Shown here in pieces: positions 54,766 through 64,000 of a stretch of DNA of 64,000 nt; within the stretch, counting starts at the first letter, position 1; each line of letters begins with the position of its first letter. Below the pieces are notes generated by a model, which made no database searches, was not told the DNA's origin, and worked only from the letters and a program-made list of their open reading frames with translations. The position numbers were made by a program, and so were the translations under genes. This DNA comes from Holtermannia corniformis (taxonomy: Eukaryota; Basidiomycota; Tremellomycetes; Holtermanniales). The DNA is taken from positions 171,428 through 235,427 of the forward strand of contig BCIJ01000027.1 of NCBI GenBank assembly GCA_001599935.1, given 5' to 3'.

Positions 54766-55946
54766 ATGTCTGCTGAGAACGGTACGGTGCACTACCCCGA
54801 GCAAGCTGACCGATCAGCCTCCCCCGTCGTCGGCTGCATTGGCGGCTCGGGCATGTACCACCTCGACAACCTGACGTTCATGTAGGTGCTCTACTCGTGT
54901 GTGCTCGACTGACATGGCACAGCAAAAAGGTCGAAGTTGATACTGTGCGTGCATCTCATCTCATACAACTCTGACGTCGCAGCCGTGGGGCAAGCCGTCG
55001 TCGCCCATCACCTTGGCATCGCTGCCGTCTGGCGCCGTGATTGCGTTTCTCGCTCGTCACGGTGCTCACCACTCGATCACCCCGACCGAGGTCAACGGCC
55101 GCGCCAACATTGCCGCCCTCAAGTCGCTCGGTGTCCAAGCCATCGTCGCGTTCTCTGCCGTCGGCTCGCTCCGTGAAGAGATTGCCCCTGGCGACTTTAT
55201 CATCCCCGACCAGATCATCGACCGCACAAAGGGGATCCGCGAGTCGACGTTCTTCAACGGGCTTGGCCTCGTTGCCCACTCGATGTTTGGTGACCCGTTT
55301 AGCACCAAGCTCAACGCGTTTGTCGCACCCCGCGTCCAGGCGATCCTCGGCCAGGCCGAGGGCTCGCCCAAGCTGCACACTGACAAGACGGTCGTGTGCA
55401 TGGAGGGTGGGTGCTGGCGTGGTGCGACGTAGCTGACAGCGCAGGCCCGGCTTTCTCGACCCGTGCGGAGTCGTTGATGTCAGTAGGGTTGTCTACATCC
55501 GTGCTGACGCTCGCAGGTATCGCCAGTGGGGCGGTGACATTATCAACATGTCGGTCATTCCCGAGGCCAAGCTGGCGCGCGAGGCCGAGCTCGAGTAGGT
55601 TGATCTGAAGCAGCCAGTGCTGACGCCGCAGCTATACCCTCGTCTGCACCTCGACCGACTTTGACGCCTGGCGCACTGGCCACGCGCCGGTCACGGTCGA
55701 AGAGGTCATCAAGACGCTGCACACCAACGCTGGCAACTCGCGCGCCGTCGCTGCCGGTCTGCTCCAAGACGTGCACGACGTTGTCCTCAAGGGGGAGCTG
55801 CTCACCGACATCAAGGGCAGCATGCAGTGGTCGTGTGTGACTGCGCGCGAGGTGGGTGCCGCGGCCGTGGACTCGGCTGACCGACGCAGCACCAGCCGGC
55901 CGAGTCGCGCAAGAAGCTTGCGTTCCTCTTGCCGTACTACGAGTAG
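54766..55946 (+). CDS. MEU1: S-methyl-5'-thioadenosine phosphorylase
   Basis: Eight exons (54766-54781, 54818-54881, 54923-54944, 54983-55406, 55445-55478, 55517-55594, 55632-55851, 55890-55946) give 304 residues. The enzyme splits methylthioadenosine from polyamine synthesis into adenine and methylthioribose 1-phosphate, the first step of methionine salvage. Family blocks: [12 protein letters not shown], the phosphate site [74 protein letters not shown] and the substrate-pocket part TSTDFDAW. The first intron is 36 nt and in frame; unspliced it would add 12 residues, but the CTGACCGATCAG end marks it as an intron. Third gene of a tightly spaced same-strand run. Confidence 0.95.
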
Positions 55947-55986
55947 AAGTCTAGAGGTGCATACACTGTACAGATGGGAAGAGGGG

Positions 55987-56419
55987 CTATGACGGCTTGT
56001 ACTGCACACGCTCGCCACGGGCCTCCATGCGCGCCTTGGCCTCTTCGAGAGCCCATGTTTGGATGCTGGTGGTGTGAGCAATCAGCGAGCGACCTGGCTG
56101 GACGCACCTGGTGTCGGGCTTGTAAACGAGAATGGCGGTGGCAAGGGCCATGCCGCCAAACATTCCGACGTAGTAGATGGTCCTGCAGGCATCAGCACGG
56201 CGTGAGCAGCCCGCGTTGACTCACTCCCACGACTCGCGTTGCCGCTTCTCGCCCTTGGCTACCTGTGATGTGTCAGAGCCTGTGACCGGACACGCCCCGA
56301 CTCACCCTCTCGCCAAACAAGTACCCGCTGGGCTCGTTGTACGTCGGTCCATGGCTTGCATACCGCCTCGAGCTCACGCCGCGGAGGGTCCTGATTGCTG
56401 AAGCCGTCGGTCGGATCAT
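55987..56419 (-). CDS. NADH:ubiquinone oxidoreductase ESSS (NDUFB11-type) subunit
   Basis: Four exons on the minus strand (56306-56419, 56225-56262, 56108-56182, 55987-56065) give 101 residues. It is an accessory subunit of the membrane arm of mitochondrial complex I. The basic start [14 protein letters not shown] is a presequence. [12 protein letters not shown] is the family mark, followed by EKRQRESWE, one membrane helix ([18 protein letters not shown], about 54-71) and [17 protein letters not shown]. The normal length and order leave little doubt. Its stop is 40 bases from the MTAP stop. Confidence 0.9.
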
Positions 56420-56558
56420 TATACGTTGGGGATGGCGTTGACAGCAGGCGAAGACGGTCAAAGCGGAGGGGTTGCTGGGGGTTCGGCGAGATGCAATCGC
56501 CGGGTGTGCGGGTGGCGACTCGTCCGCACCGTCGAGCTGTCAACGATGGCGAGCAGCC

Positions 56559-56986
56559 ATGTCGGCCGCGTCGGCCGCGGCCATTGCCAGCGAGCGCACA
56601 TCGCAGACGTCCAAGATTGTCAAGGTGGGTGGCTGCGGTCAGGGCGATGCTGAGCGTTCAGGTCGTCACGGCTTGCGGTCTGATCGTACTCATCCTCACG
56701 GCGTTGATACTCTTCATCAAGGTGGGTTTTGCGAAACAACCAGGCTGACGGTCAGATCTCGGCCTGGCTGCGATACCACCAGCAAGTGCGCCGTCAACGC
56801 CGACTCAACGCTCGACTTCGCGCCGAGAACGCTCAGCACATGCTCGAGCTCTCGATGGGCAGCGGCGAGCCCAACGCGTTCATGGGGCTGCTTCGCCAAG
56901 CCGGCATCAACACGGCGCAGAGCGCCAAAGGCCGCAAGATGAAGAATGCGCACGCAGTGACAGAGTGGGAGGGCGTTGCGGCGTGA
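56559..56986 (+). CDS. small single-span membrane protein
   Basis: Three exons (56559-56624, 56662-56721, 56756-56986) give 118 residues. A 22-residue Ala/Ser/Thr-rich head is followed by one hydrophobic helix (VVTACGLIVLILTALILFIK, exon 2 exactly). A strongly basic stretch (HQQVRRQRRLNARLRAEN) and a polar tail follow. This is an N-terminal anchor with positive-inside flank, as in small ER or mitochondrial proteins; I do not recognise the family. It starts 139 bases from the divergent complex I gene and ends 13 bases before the convergent cactin stop. Exon joins are phase-0 throughout with GTGGGT donors. Confidence 0.65.
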
Positions 56987-56999
56987 CAGGATGCATAGC

Positions 57000-59403
57000 C
57001 TACTTGCGGTAGAACGTCCGGCCAAAGTTGAAGTACACTGCGGGTCAGCGGGTTGCGACTCGTCCGAGGCTTACATTGCAGCACGCCGCGGTCAAACGAG
57101 CTCCGGAACCCCTTGCGGTGCGAGTGCTCCCACTTTTCCTTGACGACCCGGAACGCGATATCTTCGTACGGCGGGCCGGCCGTGAACACGAGCATTTGCG
57201 TGTCGGGGTCGTCGGGAAAGTTTTTGAGATGGTACGTCGGCGCCTTGGTCTTGTCGCTGCAAGCGTCAGCGGGGTCGATGAGCGCGACTTACATGAGGTC
57301 GGGGTAGAAGATGTTGAACTTGTAGCCTTGGACGACCTTTGGCGGCGGGTTGTCGATGCTGATCGTTAGAACGGTCGAAAGTAGCGGACTCACTCGTAGT
57401 GCGTCTGGTTGTACTTGCTCCACTCGAACCCAGTGTGCACTCGGTTGAAGAAGCGTGGCTTGCGTGGGCGAAAGCGGTCGCTCCAGTCGTAGGTGCCGAC
57501 GCTGGGCAGGCCCTCGTCGAGGTTGAAAAACTCTTCGTCGTCGTCGAGATCCTTGGCAGCTTCGGCACGGTACAGCTGCTCGGCCTCGAGGTCGGCAGCA
57601 GACGGAGCCGAGGCGTCAAAGATGTTGCTCGTCCGGTTGGCGCGTGGGATGTAGTTGGCAGATGTGACGGCGTGGCGGGATTTGTACTGCAGAGTGAGCT
57701 GGGTTCAACGAATCAGACTCACCATGGCCCGCATGTCGTCCTCCTCGTGCACGATTGGCAGCTTGCGGTCGTCGCTTGGGATCCGGCCGGGATCGAGCAG
57801 CGTCGGGCTCATCTCGCGCGCATACTCTTCTGCCCATTCTTCCTCTTCTTCCTCTTCTTCCTCGTCGACCTCGCCGACGTCGGCGTGCATGTCGCCGCCA
57901 AAAGTCGCAACTGGCTTGGCCTCGTCCGCACCGAGCTCGGCCTTGATCATCTCGGCGTCTTCCCGCTGGCGTTTTTTAAACTGCTCGAGCCGGTTTTTGA
58001 TCACGACTTCGTGGATCGAGTCGAGCTTGCTCTGCAGAGTCAGCAGCCGCAGTGTTTGCAGACACTCACGATCGCCTTGGACACGTCGACCTTGCGCAGG
58101 ACCGACTCCCAGAACTCGACATCGACCGCCCCGCCCGCAGCCAGCTTGTCGTGCGTCGAGCGCTCGAGCCGCAGCAGGTTGTCGTAGCTCATCCCGGCGA
58201 CAATCTCGGCTGCAGCCGCGTCGGCGTCCTTGTTGAACAGCCGACCACCCGCGGCGTGTGACGGGTCGCGCAGATCGCGCAGGTGCGAGTTGCAGACGAT
58301 TTGCATGGCCTGTCGTCAGCCAGATCGACCGAGCGGCACTCACCTCCCAGAACTGGATATTGATTGGCGACTTTTCAAGCGAGAGGTACATGCGGATGTC
58401 GTTGCCGAGCTCTTCCGTATCTTCCAAGGTGAGGTTCTGACGTCAGCGTGTTCGTTGCGATGGACACCCACCTCGAAGATCTTCCACGGCTCCTCGAGCT
58501 CAAAGTCGAACCCGGCGTCGGCCCAGCCCCAGCCCTCTTCCTCTTCCTCTCGCTGCACGGCCGCACTGAGTGCTCCAATCGCCGCGGTCGAGCTCGTTGT
58601 CCCTTTTGGGTTGGCGAAACGCAGGTTGACGGCGAGAAAGTCGATTGCTTTCGCTCGGTTCTCGCGCAGCCGGATGCCCGCTCGTCGCCGTGACTGCTCG
58701 AGTTGAAAGTCGTCCTCCTTGGCGACCCACTCTGCCATCTGCGCGCTCTCTGCCAGCCGAGCCATCCGTGCCTCTTCCTCTTCGCGCAGCTGCATCTCGA
58801 CCTCGCGGTCCGCTCGGTTCTTGTTGAGCCGTGCGAGCTCGCGTCTGGATTCCTCCTGCCGGATCGCATCCCGCCGTGCACTCTCCTCGGCCGTCATCCC
58901 GAGCTTCTTTTCCTTTTCTCGCTTCTTGTTCCAGTTGAACTTTTGCGTCAGGTTGGAGTCGTGGAACGGGTTGTCGGTCGCCGAGTACATTGTGACCTCG
59001 GCCACCATGCGTGCGGCTTCGAGTTCGGCTTCACGGCGTGCGGCGGCTTTGGCAGCAGCCTTTTCGAGCTTGCGTTTGGACTTGGCCGACGGCGAGGGTG
59101 TGCGGGAGCTGGATGTCAGCGGCGGTTGCGGCGGTTGGGCACTTACTCGCGACGTTTCTTGTCCTTTTTGCGATCCTCATCTCGGCTCTTGCTCCGCTCG
59201 CGCTTGCTGCCTCGCCTGTCGCGCCCTCGTTCTCTGTCTCTGTCGCGGTCGTGGTCTCTGTCGCGGTCGCGGTCGCGCTCCCGATCCCGGTCCCTCGACT
59301 TGTGGTCACGATCCCGGTCGTCGCGGTCCCGGCGGGATGAGCCCTCGTAGTCTCGTCTGTCGTCTCGTCGGCTCTCTCGCACTGGGGACGGGGATCTGGG
59401 CAT
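57000..59403 (-). CDS. cactin, spliceosome-associated protein
   Basis: Nine exons on the minus strand (59147-59403, 58472-59108, 58344-58436, 58070-58309, 57723-58031, 57394-57686, 57293-57358, 57075-57256, 57000-57037) give 704 residues. Cactin acts in late splicing steps and telomere-protein mRNA splicing in fission yeast. The N-terminus is an RD/RS-like repeat, then a long charged coiled coil (EKAAAKAAARREAELEAARM onwards). The mid cactin domain contains FANPKGTTSS and LEEPWKIFE, followed by NIQFWEAMQIVCNSHL. A very acidic run (nine Glu) precedes the invariant C-terminal domain RFRPRKPRFFNRVHTGFEW, YNQTHYD, NPPPKVVQGYKFNIFYPDL and YFNFGRTFYRK. All introns carry branch sites. Confidence 0.95.
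59200..59345 (-). repeat. Arg-Asp dipeptide repeat in cactin
   Basis: Six-base CG-rich units encode RDRDRDRD-type runs (about residues 20-68). Such repeats are common in splicing factors and prone to length change. Confidence 0.7.
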
Positions 59404-59498
59404 GGTGGTTGAAGTGTGCAGACGGTCAGGCGGAGGGATCCTAATCAGTCGATTAGCCCCCGGACCACCTCGCAACATCCACAACCGACGCATGCTTG

Positions 59499-61924
59499 AT
59501 GCGCACACTGTACGGGCTGCTGGGGCTTGTCCTCGCCCTCTCGACTGTAGAGGCTCTCTGGCCGTTTCGACAGCAACGCTACGTCGCCGAGGGCTTGCTC
59601 GCCGCCGGTTCACTCGGCCTGGAGGGTCATGACGGGCGAGTCGTCGCGTTCGGCGACTGGAACGGAGATCAGCAGTGGGTGAAGACAGACTGGCTGTAGC
59701 TCACACGCAGGCTGGATATCTTTACCCTCTCCGCCGACCGCAAGACGGTGCAGGTCTGGCTCTGGGACAGGGGTGCGTCTGCTGCACCGGCTGGGCTGAC
59801 CGCGCAGTCAAGTATGCATACCAGCCTTTACGCATTGTCAACCTCCCCTCGATAGTGCACAATGTCATCCCGGGCGACTTTAACGCCGACGGCCAGCTCG
59901 ACCTCTTGATCATGGCAGAAAAGGACGAAGCGAGCGGAGGGTGGTGGGGCGGCAAAGCGGAAACGCTCGAGATGAGGGTTCATCTCGGCGGCGGGGACGC
60001 TGGGGGCTTTGGTGAGTGTTCGGAGGTGAAGCACGCTGAGCAGTGCAGCACCATCGACATTCCACGCCATCTCGTCGACCACACAGCCGCTGATCGTCGA
60101 CGCCGACGGCACGCTCAAGCCGTCTCTCCTCGCTCTCAACACTGACGCGGAGCTCGAGCTGTGGAGGAACAATGGCACTGGCTTTGTCTTGTGAGTCGCG
60201 AGTGCTGGCCAAGCTGACGTCAGGTCTGCATCCCTTTTCACCGACAAAGCGTGCATCCTCGCCCATCCCCACAGCAGTGCCTTTATCGACCTCGACGGTG
60301 ACTGCCGTGCCGACATTGTGCTCCACTGCAAGGGCTCTCGCAAGTCGCTGCAAGTGTGGTCCAATCCGGGTACGGGCTATACCCTGGCGCAAGAGGTCGA
60401 GCTGCCGTACGGGAGTGGACCGGTGACTTTTGCCGACATGGGTGGGTGATCTCGCTCCGACCGCGCTGACGACAGACCGCGACGGCACGACCGACCTTGT
60501 GTTCCCCACCTGCGACCGCTACTCGACCACCAACGGAATCGGCTACGACTGCCAGCTGAATATCGCATACAACCAGCAGGTCCCGACGTGCTCGGGTGCA
60601 TCGCAGCTCGTCGACGGGGAGCTACGTTGCCGCGGCTGGGCCGAGCTGTGCACGCGCGATGCGGGCTTTAGCTTTGACCTCGACCCGGACGGTAATGTGC
60701 GTCAGCTGTAGCGGACCGGCTGACGCGCAGGGCTTTACCTCGATCCCGTTCTCCTCCCTGTTCCCCGCGAGCGAAGGCAGTGCCAACCTCCAGTACGCCA
60801 TCCCCTCGACCGGCAGCGAGCCACCCGTCACGCTTCCGTTCCGCATCGGCGACTTTAACCAAGACGGCTTTCCCGATCTGCTAGTGCTGCTCTCCAACAC
60901 GACGGCGGCTCCACCCGGCGGTCTTTTCGGCACTCACCGACAGCCAGGCGTGCAGGTCAAGCTGCTCGAGAGCGTGGCTTGTCAGAAGAACCGGCACGAG
61001 TGCTGGGGCAAGGTCGAGCGCAAGCGGAGGACATTCAACGACGTTACGAGCAAGCACGCGGTTCTGGCCGACATCTGGGATGCCGACGGCGCGGCGTGGG
61101 TCGATGTCGACGACAATGTGGGTGCTACCACGTCGACAGCGCTGACGGCAGGGGTCACTGGATATTCTCGTGCAGCGCACAGGCGAGCAGACGGGCGAGC
61201 ACGTCTCGTTTGTCCAGAACAACATCTTTCACGACGCGTTCTTTATCAAGACGACGGGTGAGTGGTCTTGTGAGGACGAGCTGACGACAGTGCTCAACGG
61301 CGCGTGCCAAGGCGACTGTCTGCTCGAGAGCGGGCAGCGTCACAAGCCTTTCGGCGTCAGCTATGCCGGTGCGAGCTTTAAATTCACAGTGCTGGACACG
61401 GCGGGCAAGCGGGTCGCCGCGCAGGGTAAGTGCTGCTGCAACGACCAAGCTGACGGCAGTCTCTCAACTCGCGCAGTCTGCCTATCACGCCCTCGGCACG
61501 CCCTACGCCTTTGTCGGTCTCGGACGGACGAACAACTATGTCGAGGTGGGTTGGGTTGTATGATCTGGCTGACGGCAGACTGTACACGTCGGCACCACGC
61601 TCGACTCGGACGCCGTGTCCACTCTGGAATCGCTCATCCCAAACTCTCAAGTCGTCATCAACCCGCCCGTGCCGCCGCGAGAAGGCTACGGCACCGTCCA
61701 GCCGTCGACCCAGTGGCACAGCGAGCTGTACCTCCAACCCGGCGAGTGGATCTCGTGGGTCGGCGCGACCGTTGTCATTCTCGTCATGCTCCTCGGGCTC
61801 GTCGTCGTTGTCCTAGGGGAAAAGGAAAAGGTGAGCTTGCCGGGTCGAACGCGGCTAACGTCAGCGAGAGGACGAGCGGGAACGCCAGCGCGCACTCCAC
61901 AGCATCAACTTTCAAGCGTTGTAA
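59499..61924 (+). CDS. FG-GAP repeat membrane protein, ITFG1/TIP-like
   Basis: Twelve exons (59499-59674, 59711-59772, 59808-60011, 60049-60190, 60224-60441, 60476-60696, 60731-61117, 61152-61257, 61291-61425, 61460-61545, 61579-61830, 61865-61924) give 682 residues. A signal peptide (MRTLYGLLGLVLALSTVEA) and a C-terminal membrane helix (VGATVVILVMLLGLVVVVLG) frame a luminal beta-propeller. Repeats show the FG-GAP/calcium loop: FGDWNGDQQLD, GDFNADGQLDLL, DLDGDCRADIV, DRDGTTDLVF, GDFNQDGFPDLL. The order and the conserved NPPVPPREGYG before the anchor match the T-cell immunomodulatory protein (ITFG1) family, which exists in fungi as an ER/secretory glycoprotein of unclear job. The tail is short and charged. 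I took the ATG at 59499; an ATG at 59492 is in another frame. Confidence 0.9.
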
Positions 61925-61930
61925 TATGCA

Positions 61931-63210
61931 TCACATCCACTTGGGATCCTCGAGCTGCAACAATCCGACCCTCGCCGGGTCGACCAACGCCAGCGTCGAG
62001 CGTTTGATTTGTGAAACGCTGGTGACGCCTGCCAGCGCCATGACGAGCTTGAACTCTTCGGCGATAATGTCGAGCGCCAGCCCAACGCCCCGCTCACCGC
62101 CGGCTGCAAGGCTACTGATCAGCTGTACTGGCTGTATGACTCACCCCCACAGGACGGCCCGACCGAGGAGGACGAGATCGGCGCCGAGGGCAAGAGCGCG
62201 GTAGACGTCGATGCCTTTGCGCACCCCGCCGTCGAAGAAGATTGGGATCCGACCTTGGATCACGTCGGCGATCCCAGGCAACGCGTCGATCGTCGCCGGC
62301 GCGCCGTCGAGCTGTCGACCGCCTAATGTCAGCGTCGTTGAGCGAGCAGACGTACCATGATTGGACACGACGACGCCGTCGAGTTGGTGCTCGAGGGCCA
62401 ACGCGGCATCACCGGGGTGCAGGATGCCTTTGACGAGCAGCTTGAGGTGAGTGACCGACCGCAGCCACGGGATCAGCTCGGCCCAATTGAGTGAGGCGTC
62501 TGCCGTCAGCTCGCTCGGGCGGGTCGACCTACCCATGGCTGGCTTGACTCCCGTCGCGCGCTTGACGTGCTCGGGCAGGACGAAGCCATTCTTGAGAAAG
62601 TTGTGTCGCCGCCCAAGGTACGGCCGGTCGACCGTGACGAGCAGCGCCGTGTATCCAGCCTCTTCAGCGCGTTTGATCAGCTGCGCCGTGTCGTCCCGGT
62701 TGTCGGCTGCCGTCAGCTCGGTTTGTCAGTCAGTACTTACAAACGTAGAGCTGGTACCACCAGTCGCTGTCGGCAAGGCCACCGCTCTCGCCGCGAGTTG
62801 CCCTTCCAGCCGCAATCACGTCTTCAAGATTTGACGATGAGGACGATGACAACCCCATCGAGATGCCTCGCGCCGCTGCAGCCCGCGCAACGTCAAGCTC
62901 GCCTTCATACCCCGCGAGTCGATGAAACGCCGTTGGCCCGACGGCAAACGGACAGCTCTGCCGCCTGCCCCAGATGGGTCGGCTACGAAAGTCGAGCTTG
63001 TCCCAGCTCACGTCGACAAGGTAGCGCGGCACGATCCGATAGCGCTGAAGCGAGGAAATGTTCTCTTGCAGTGTCGTTTCGTCTTCCGCCCCGCCATTAA
63101 AGTAGTCGCGCGTCGACTTGTCGAGCTTGAGGAACGCAAGCTGTCATCAGCTCGGTTATGACGATCCAACCTACCTGTCTGAGGTCTGCAATGCTGACTG
63201 CGTCGTCCAT
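61931..63210 (-). CDS. FMN-dependent 2-hydroxy-acid dehydrogenase/oxidase
   Basis: Five exons on the minus strand (63175-63210, 62741-63140, 62356-62706, 62145-62322, 61931-62111) give 381 residues. The family oxidises L-lactate, glycolate or similar acids. Visible: FNGGAEDETTLQEN, YRIVPRYLVDVS, FAVGPTAFHRLAG, WYQLYVSDNRD, VDRPYLGRRHNFLKNGF, LLVKGI (FMN Lys), VVSNHGGRQLDG (catalytic His/Arg) and FDGGVRKGIDVYRALALGAD (phosphate loop). No cytochrome b2 heme domain and no presequence are present, so it is not yeast CYB2. No SKL-type end (KWM) marks it for peroxisomes. Likely a cytosolic or atypically targeted L-lactate oxidase/dehydrogenase. Its stop lies 6 bases from that of the ITFG1-like gene. 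Confidence 0.93.
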
Positions 63211-64000
63211 GATGATTGATGTGAGCAGGACTGTTTCTTCCGTCGTTTCGGCCGTTGGTGGTTGACGCGATCATGCCTCATCAGGTCATCTTTTTGTCTC
63301 TCGGGAATCACAGTGATAACAACGAAGCACACGAGCTGCTCCGTTGCAGGCGCAACTTGTCGTGTTACAGGCCTATCTGTAGCACCTATAGGCAAGCCTC
63401 TGTAAGTGGAATCTCCATAAATGACATGTCTATAAATGGAGGCCAAAATGCTCCTAACTACTATCGGCGTGGGATCAATGCATTGATTCGACCATAGTAG
63501 ACTTGAATCAATCAGCCGCACTGTATCAATCAATGTAACTGGCTAGCACCACCCTAACACAGTACTACCACTGCACAACCACCATACATCATGGTAGCCA
63601 ACTCGCTGATTCAGCGCTCGCACGAGGCCGAGCTCAACAACCTGCTGGAACCGACTCACTTTGCCGTCCGGCGACACGAGTGGTTTGTTCATCCTCACAA
63701 GCGTCACGCTCACACCTATATCTACACCACTAGATGCCCTTATAAGGTACACTATAGTGGACACTATAGAGGCCCTAAGAGGCCAAATGCCCAGCCAAAT
63801 ACTTCCGGCGGAAGTCTTGCCAAAAGTCGCGTGGGACGCGCCAAAATTTGGTCCCGCTGTGCCGCGCCATGCATGGCGATGCATAACCATGCACGGCGCG
63901 GTTAACTTGGCACAACCATGTGCCTCGCACGCCTTCACTAAAGACCACTCCGAAAGCCCGACCCAGAGCGCCTCGACTGCGAGAGGGCTCTCGACAGACA
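63211..64000. other. right-edge region with many palindromes, no firm gene
   Basis: A 104-codon plus-strand frame (63591-63905) begins MVANSLIQRSHEAELNN in fair start context. It becomes His/Arg-rich and crosses the palindromes, so it is at best the first exon of something. The part 63360-63480 is AT-richer than the rest. No transposon protein is seen. Confidence 0.4.
63738..63878. repeat. cluster of short perfect palindromes
   Basis: Within 141 bases: CCTTATAAGG (63738-63747), CACTATAGTG (63750-63759), ACTTCCGGCGGAAGT (63801-63815, odd centre), CCAAAATTTGG (63841-63851, odd centre) and CGCCATGCATGGCG (63865-63878). ACACTATAG also occurs twice, 12 bases apart (63749, 63761). The first fits the CArg consensus of MADS-box factors. 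Confidence 0.6.

Noticed and set aside
63591..63905. 104-codon frame at the right edge as a gene
   Set aside because: Good start context but low-complexity His/Arg content across palindromes; not enough to call.

Overview
The window is nuclear DNA of a filamentous or dimorphic fungus, most likely a basidiomycete with a compact genome. The evidence is a fused large-plus-small-subunit isopropylmalate dehydratase, alternative oxidase, DUR3, fungal Zn2Cys6 and CENP-B-type regulators, and about 160 tiny coding introns. Those introns are mostly 36-50 nt, start GTGAGT/GTGCGT/GTGGGT, and carry a CTGAC or CTAAC branch site just before the AG. Placing it nearer to species (for example a Mixia-like Pucciniomycotina) is only a guess. 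Gene models were built by hand, checking reading phase across every junction and family conservation. Most products are therefore firm, while a few start codons and 3' ends are not.

Layout. 0.4-4.6 kb: three tandem intronless BTB-like paralogues. 5.3-7.7 kb: urea/polyamine symporter DUR3 (minus). 8.3-9.2 kb: a broken fourth BTB paralogue. 9.4-9.8 kb: a small two-helix Cys-rich membrane protein. 11.1-12.1 kb: IDI1. 12.4 kb: a small four-Cys protein. 13.2-15.7 kb: LEU1. 15.8-19.0 kb: ELG1 clamp unloader (minus). 19.2-20.8 kb: alternative oxidase (minus). 21.3-23.7 kb: ADCK2/Cqd1-like ABC1 kinase (minus). 23.9-25.3 kb: aldo/keto reductase (minus). 27.0-29.4 kb: CENP-B-type DNA-binding protein. 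29.5-31.7 kb: Zn2Cys6 regulator (minus), head-to-head with a DHA2-type MFS transporter at 32.0-34.4 kb. 34.7-37.4 kb: ILV2 (minus), head-to-head with a xylitol/sorbitol dehydrogenase at 37.8-39.3 kb. 39.8-41.8 kb: CDC6 (minus), head-to-head with IES6 at 41.8-43.3 kb. 43.4-44.3 kb: a possible gene relic. 44.5-47.5 kb: LONRF-type RING/LON protein (minus). 48.3-48.8 kb: Dabb-domain protein. 48.95-49.97 kb: unrecognised protein (minus). 50.4-55.9 kb: PCF11, carboxypeptidase S and MTA phosphorylase in tandem. 56.0-57.0 kb: complex I ESSS subunit (minus), head-to-head with a small tail-type membrane protein. 57.0-59.4 kb: cactin (minus). 59.5-61.9 kb: ITFG1/TIP-like FG-GAP protein. 61.9-63.2 kb: FMN-dependent 2-hydroxy-acid dehydrogenase (minus). 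63.2-64.0 kb: no confident gene, but a dense set of palindromes.

Most of the window is ordinary housekeeping: branched-chain amino-acid synthesis (LEU1, ILV2), isoprenoids (IDI1), methionine salvage (MTAP), respiration (AOX, complex I, ABC1 kinase), replication (CDC6, ELG1), chromatin (IES6) and mRNA processing (PCF11, cactin). The less ordinary parts are the BTB cluster with its decayed member, the regulator-transporter pair, several GC-AG introns and micro-exons, a Leu3-type palindrome in front of LEU1, and the palindrome-rich right edge. I found no CRISPR array, intact transposon, rRNA or tRNA gene. I did not see a convincing new multi-gene system.
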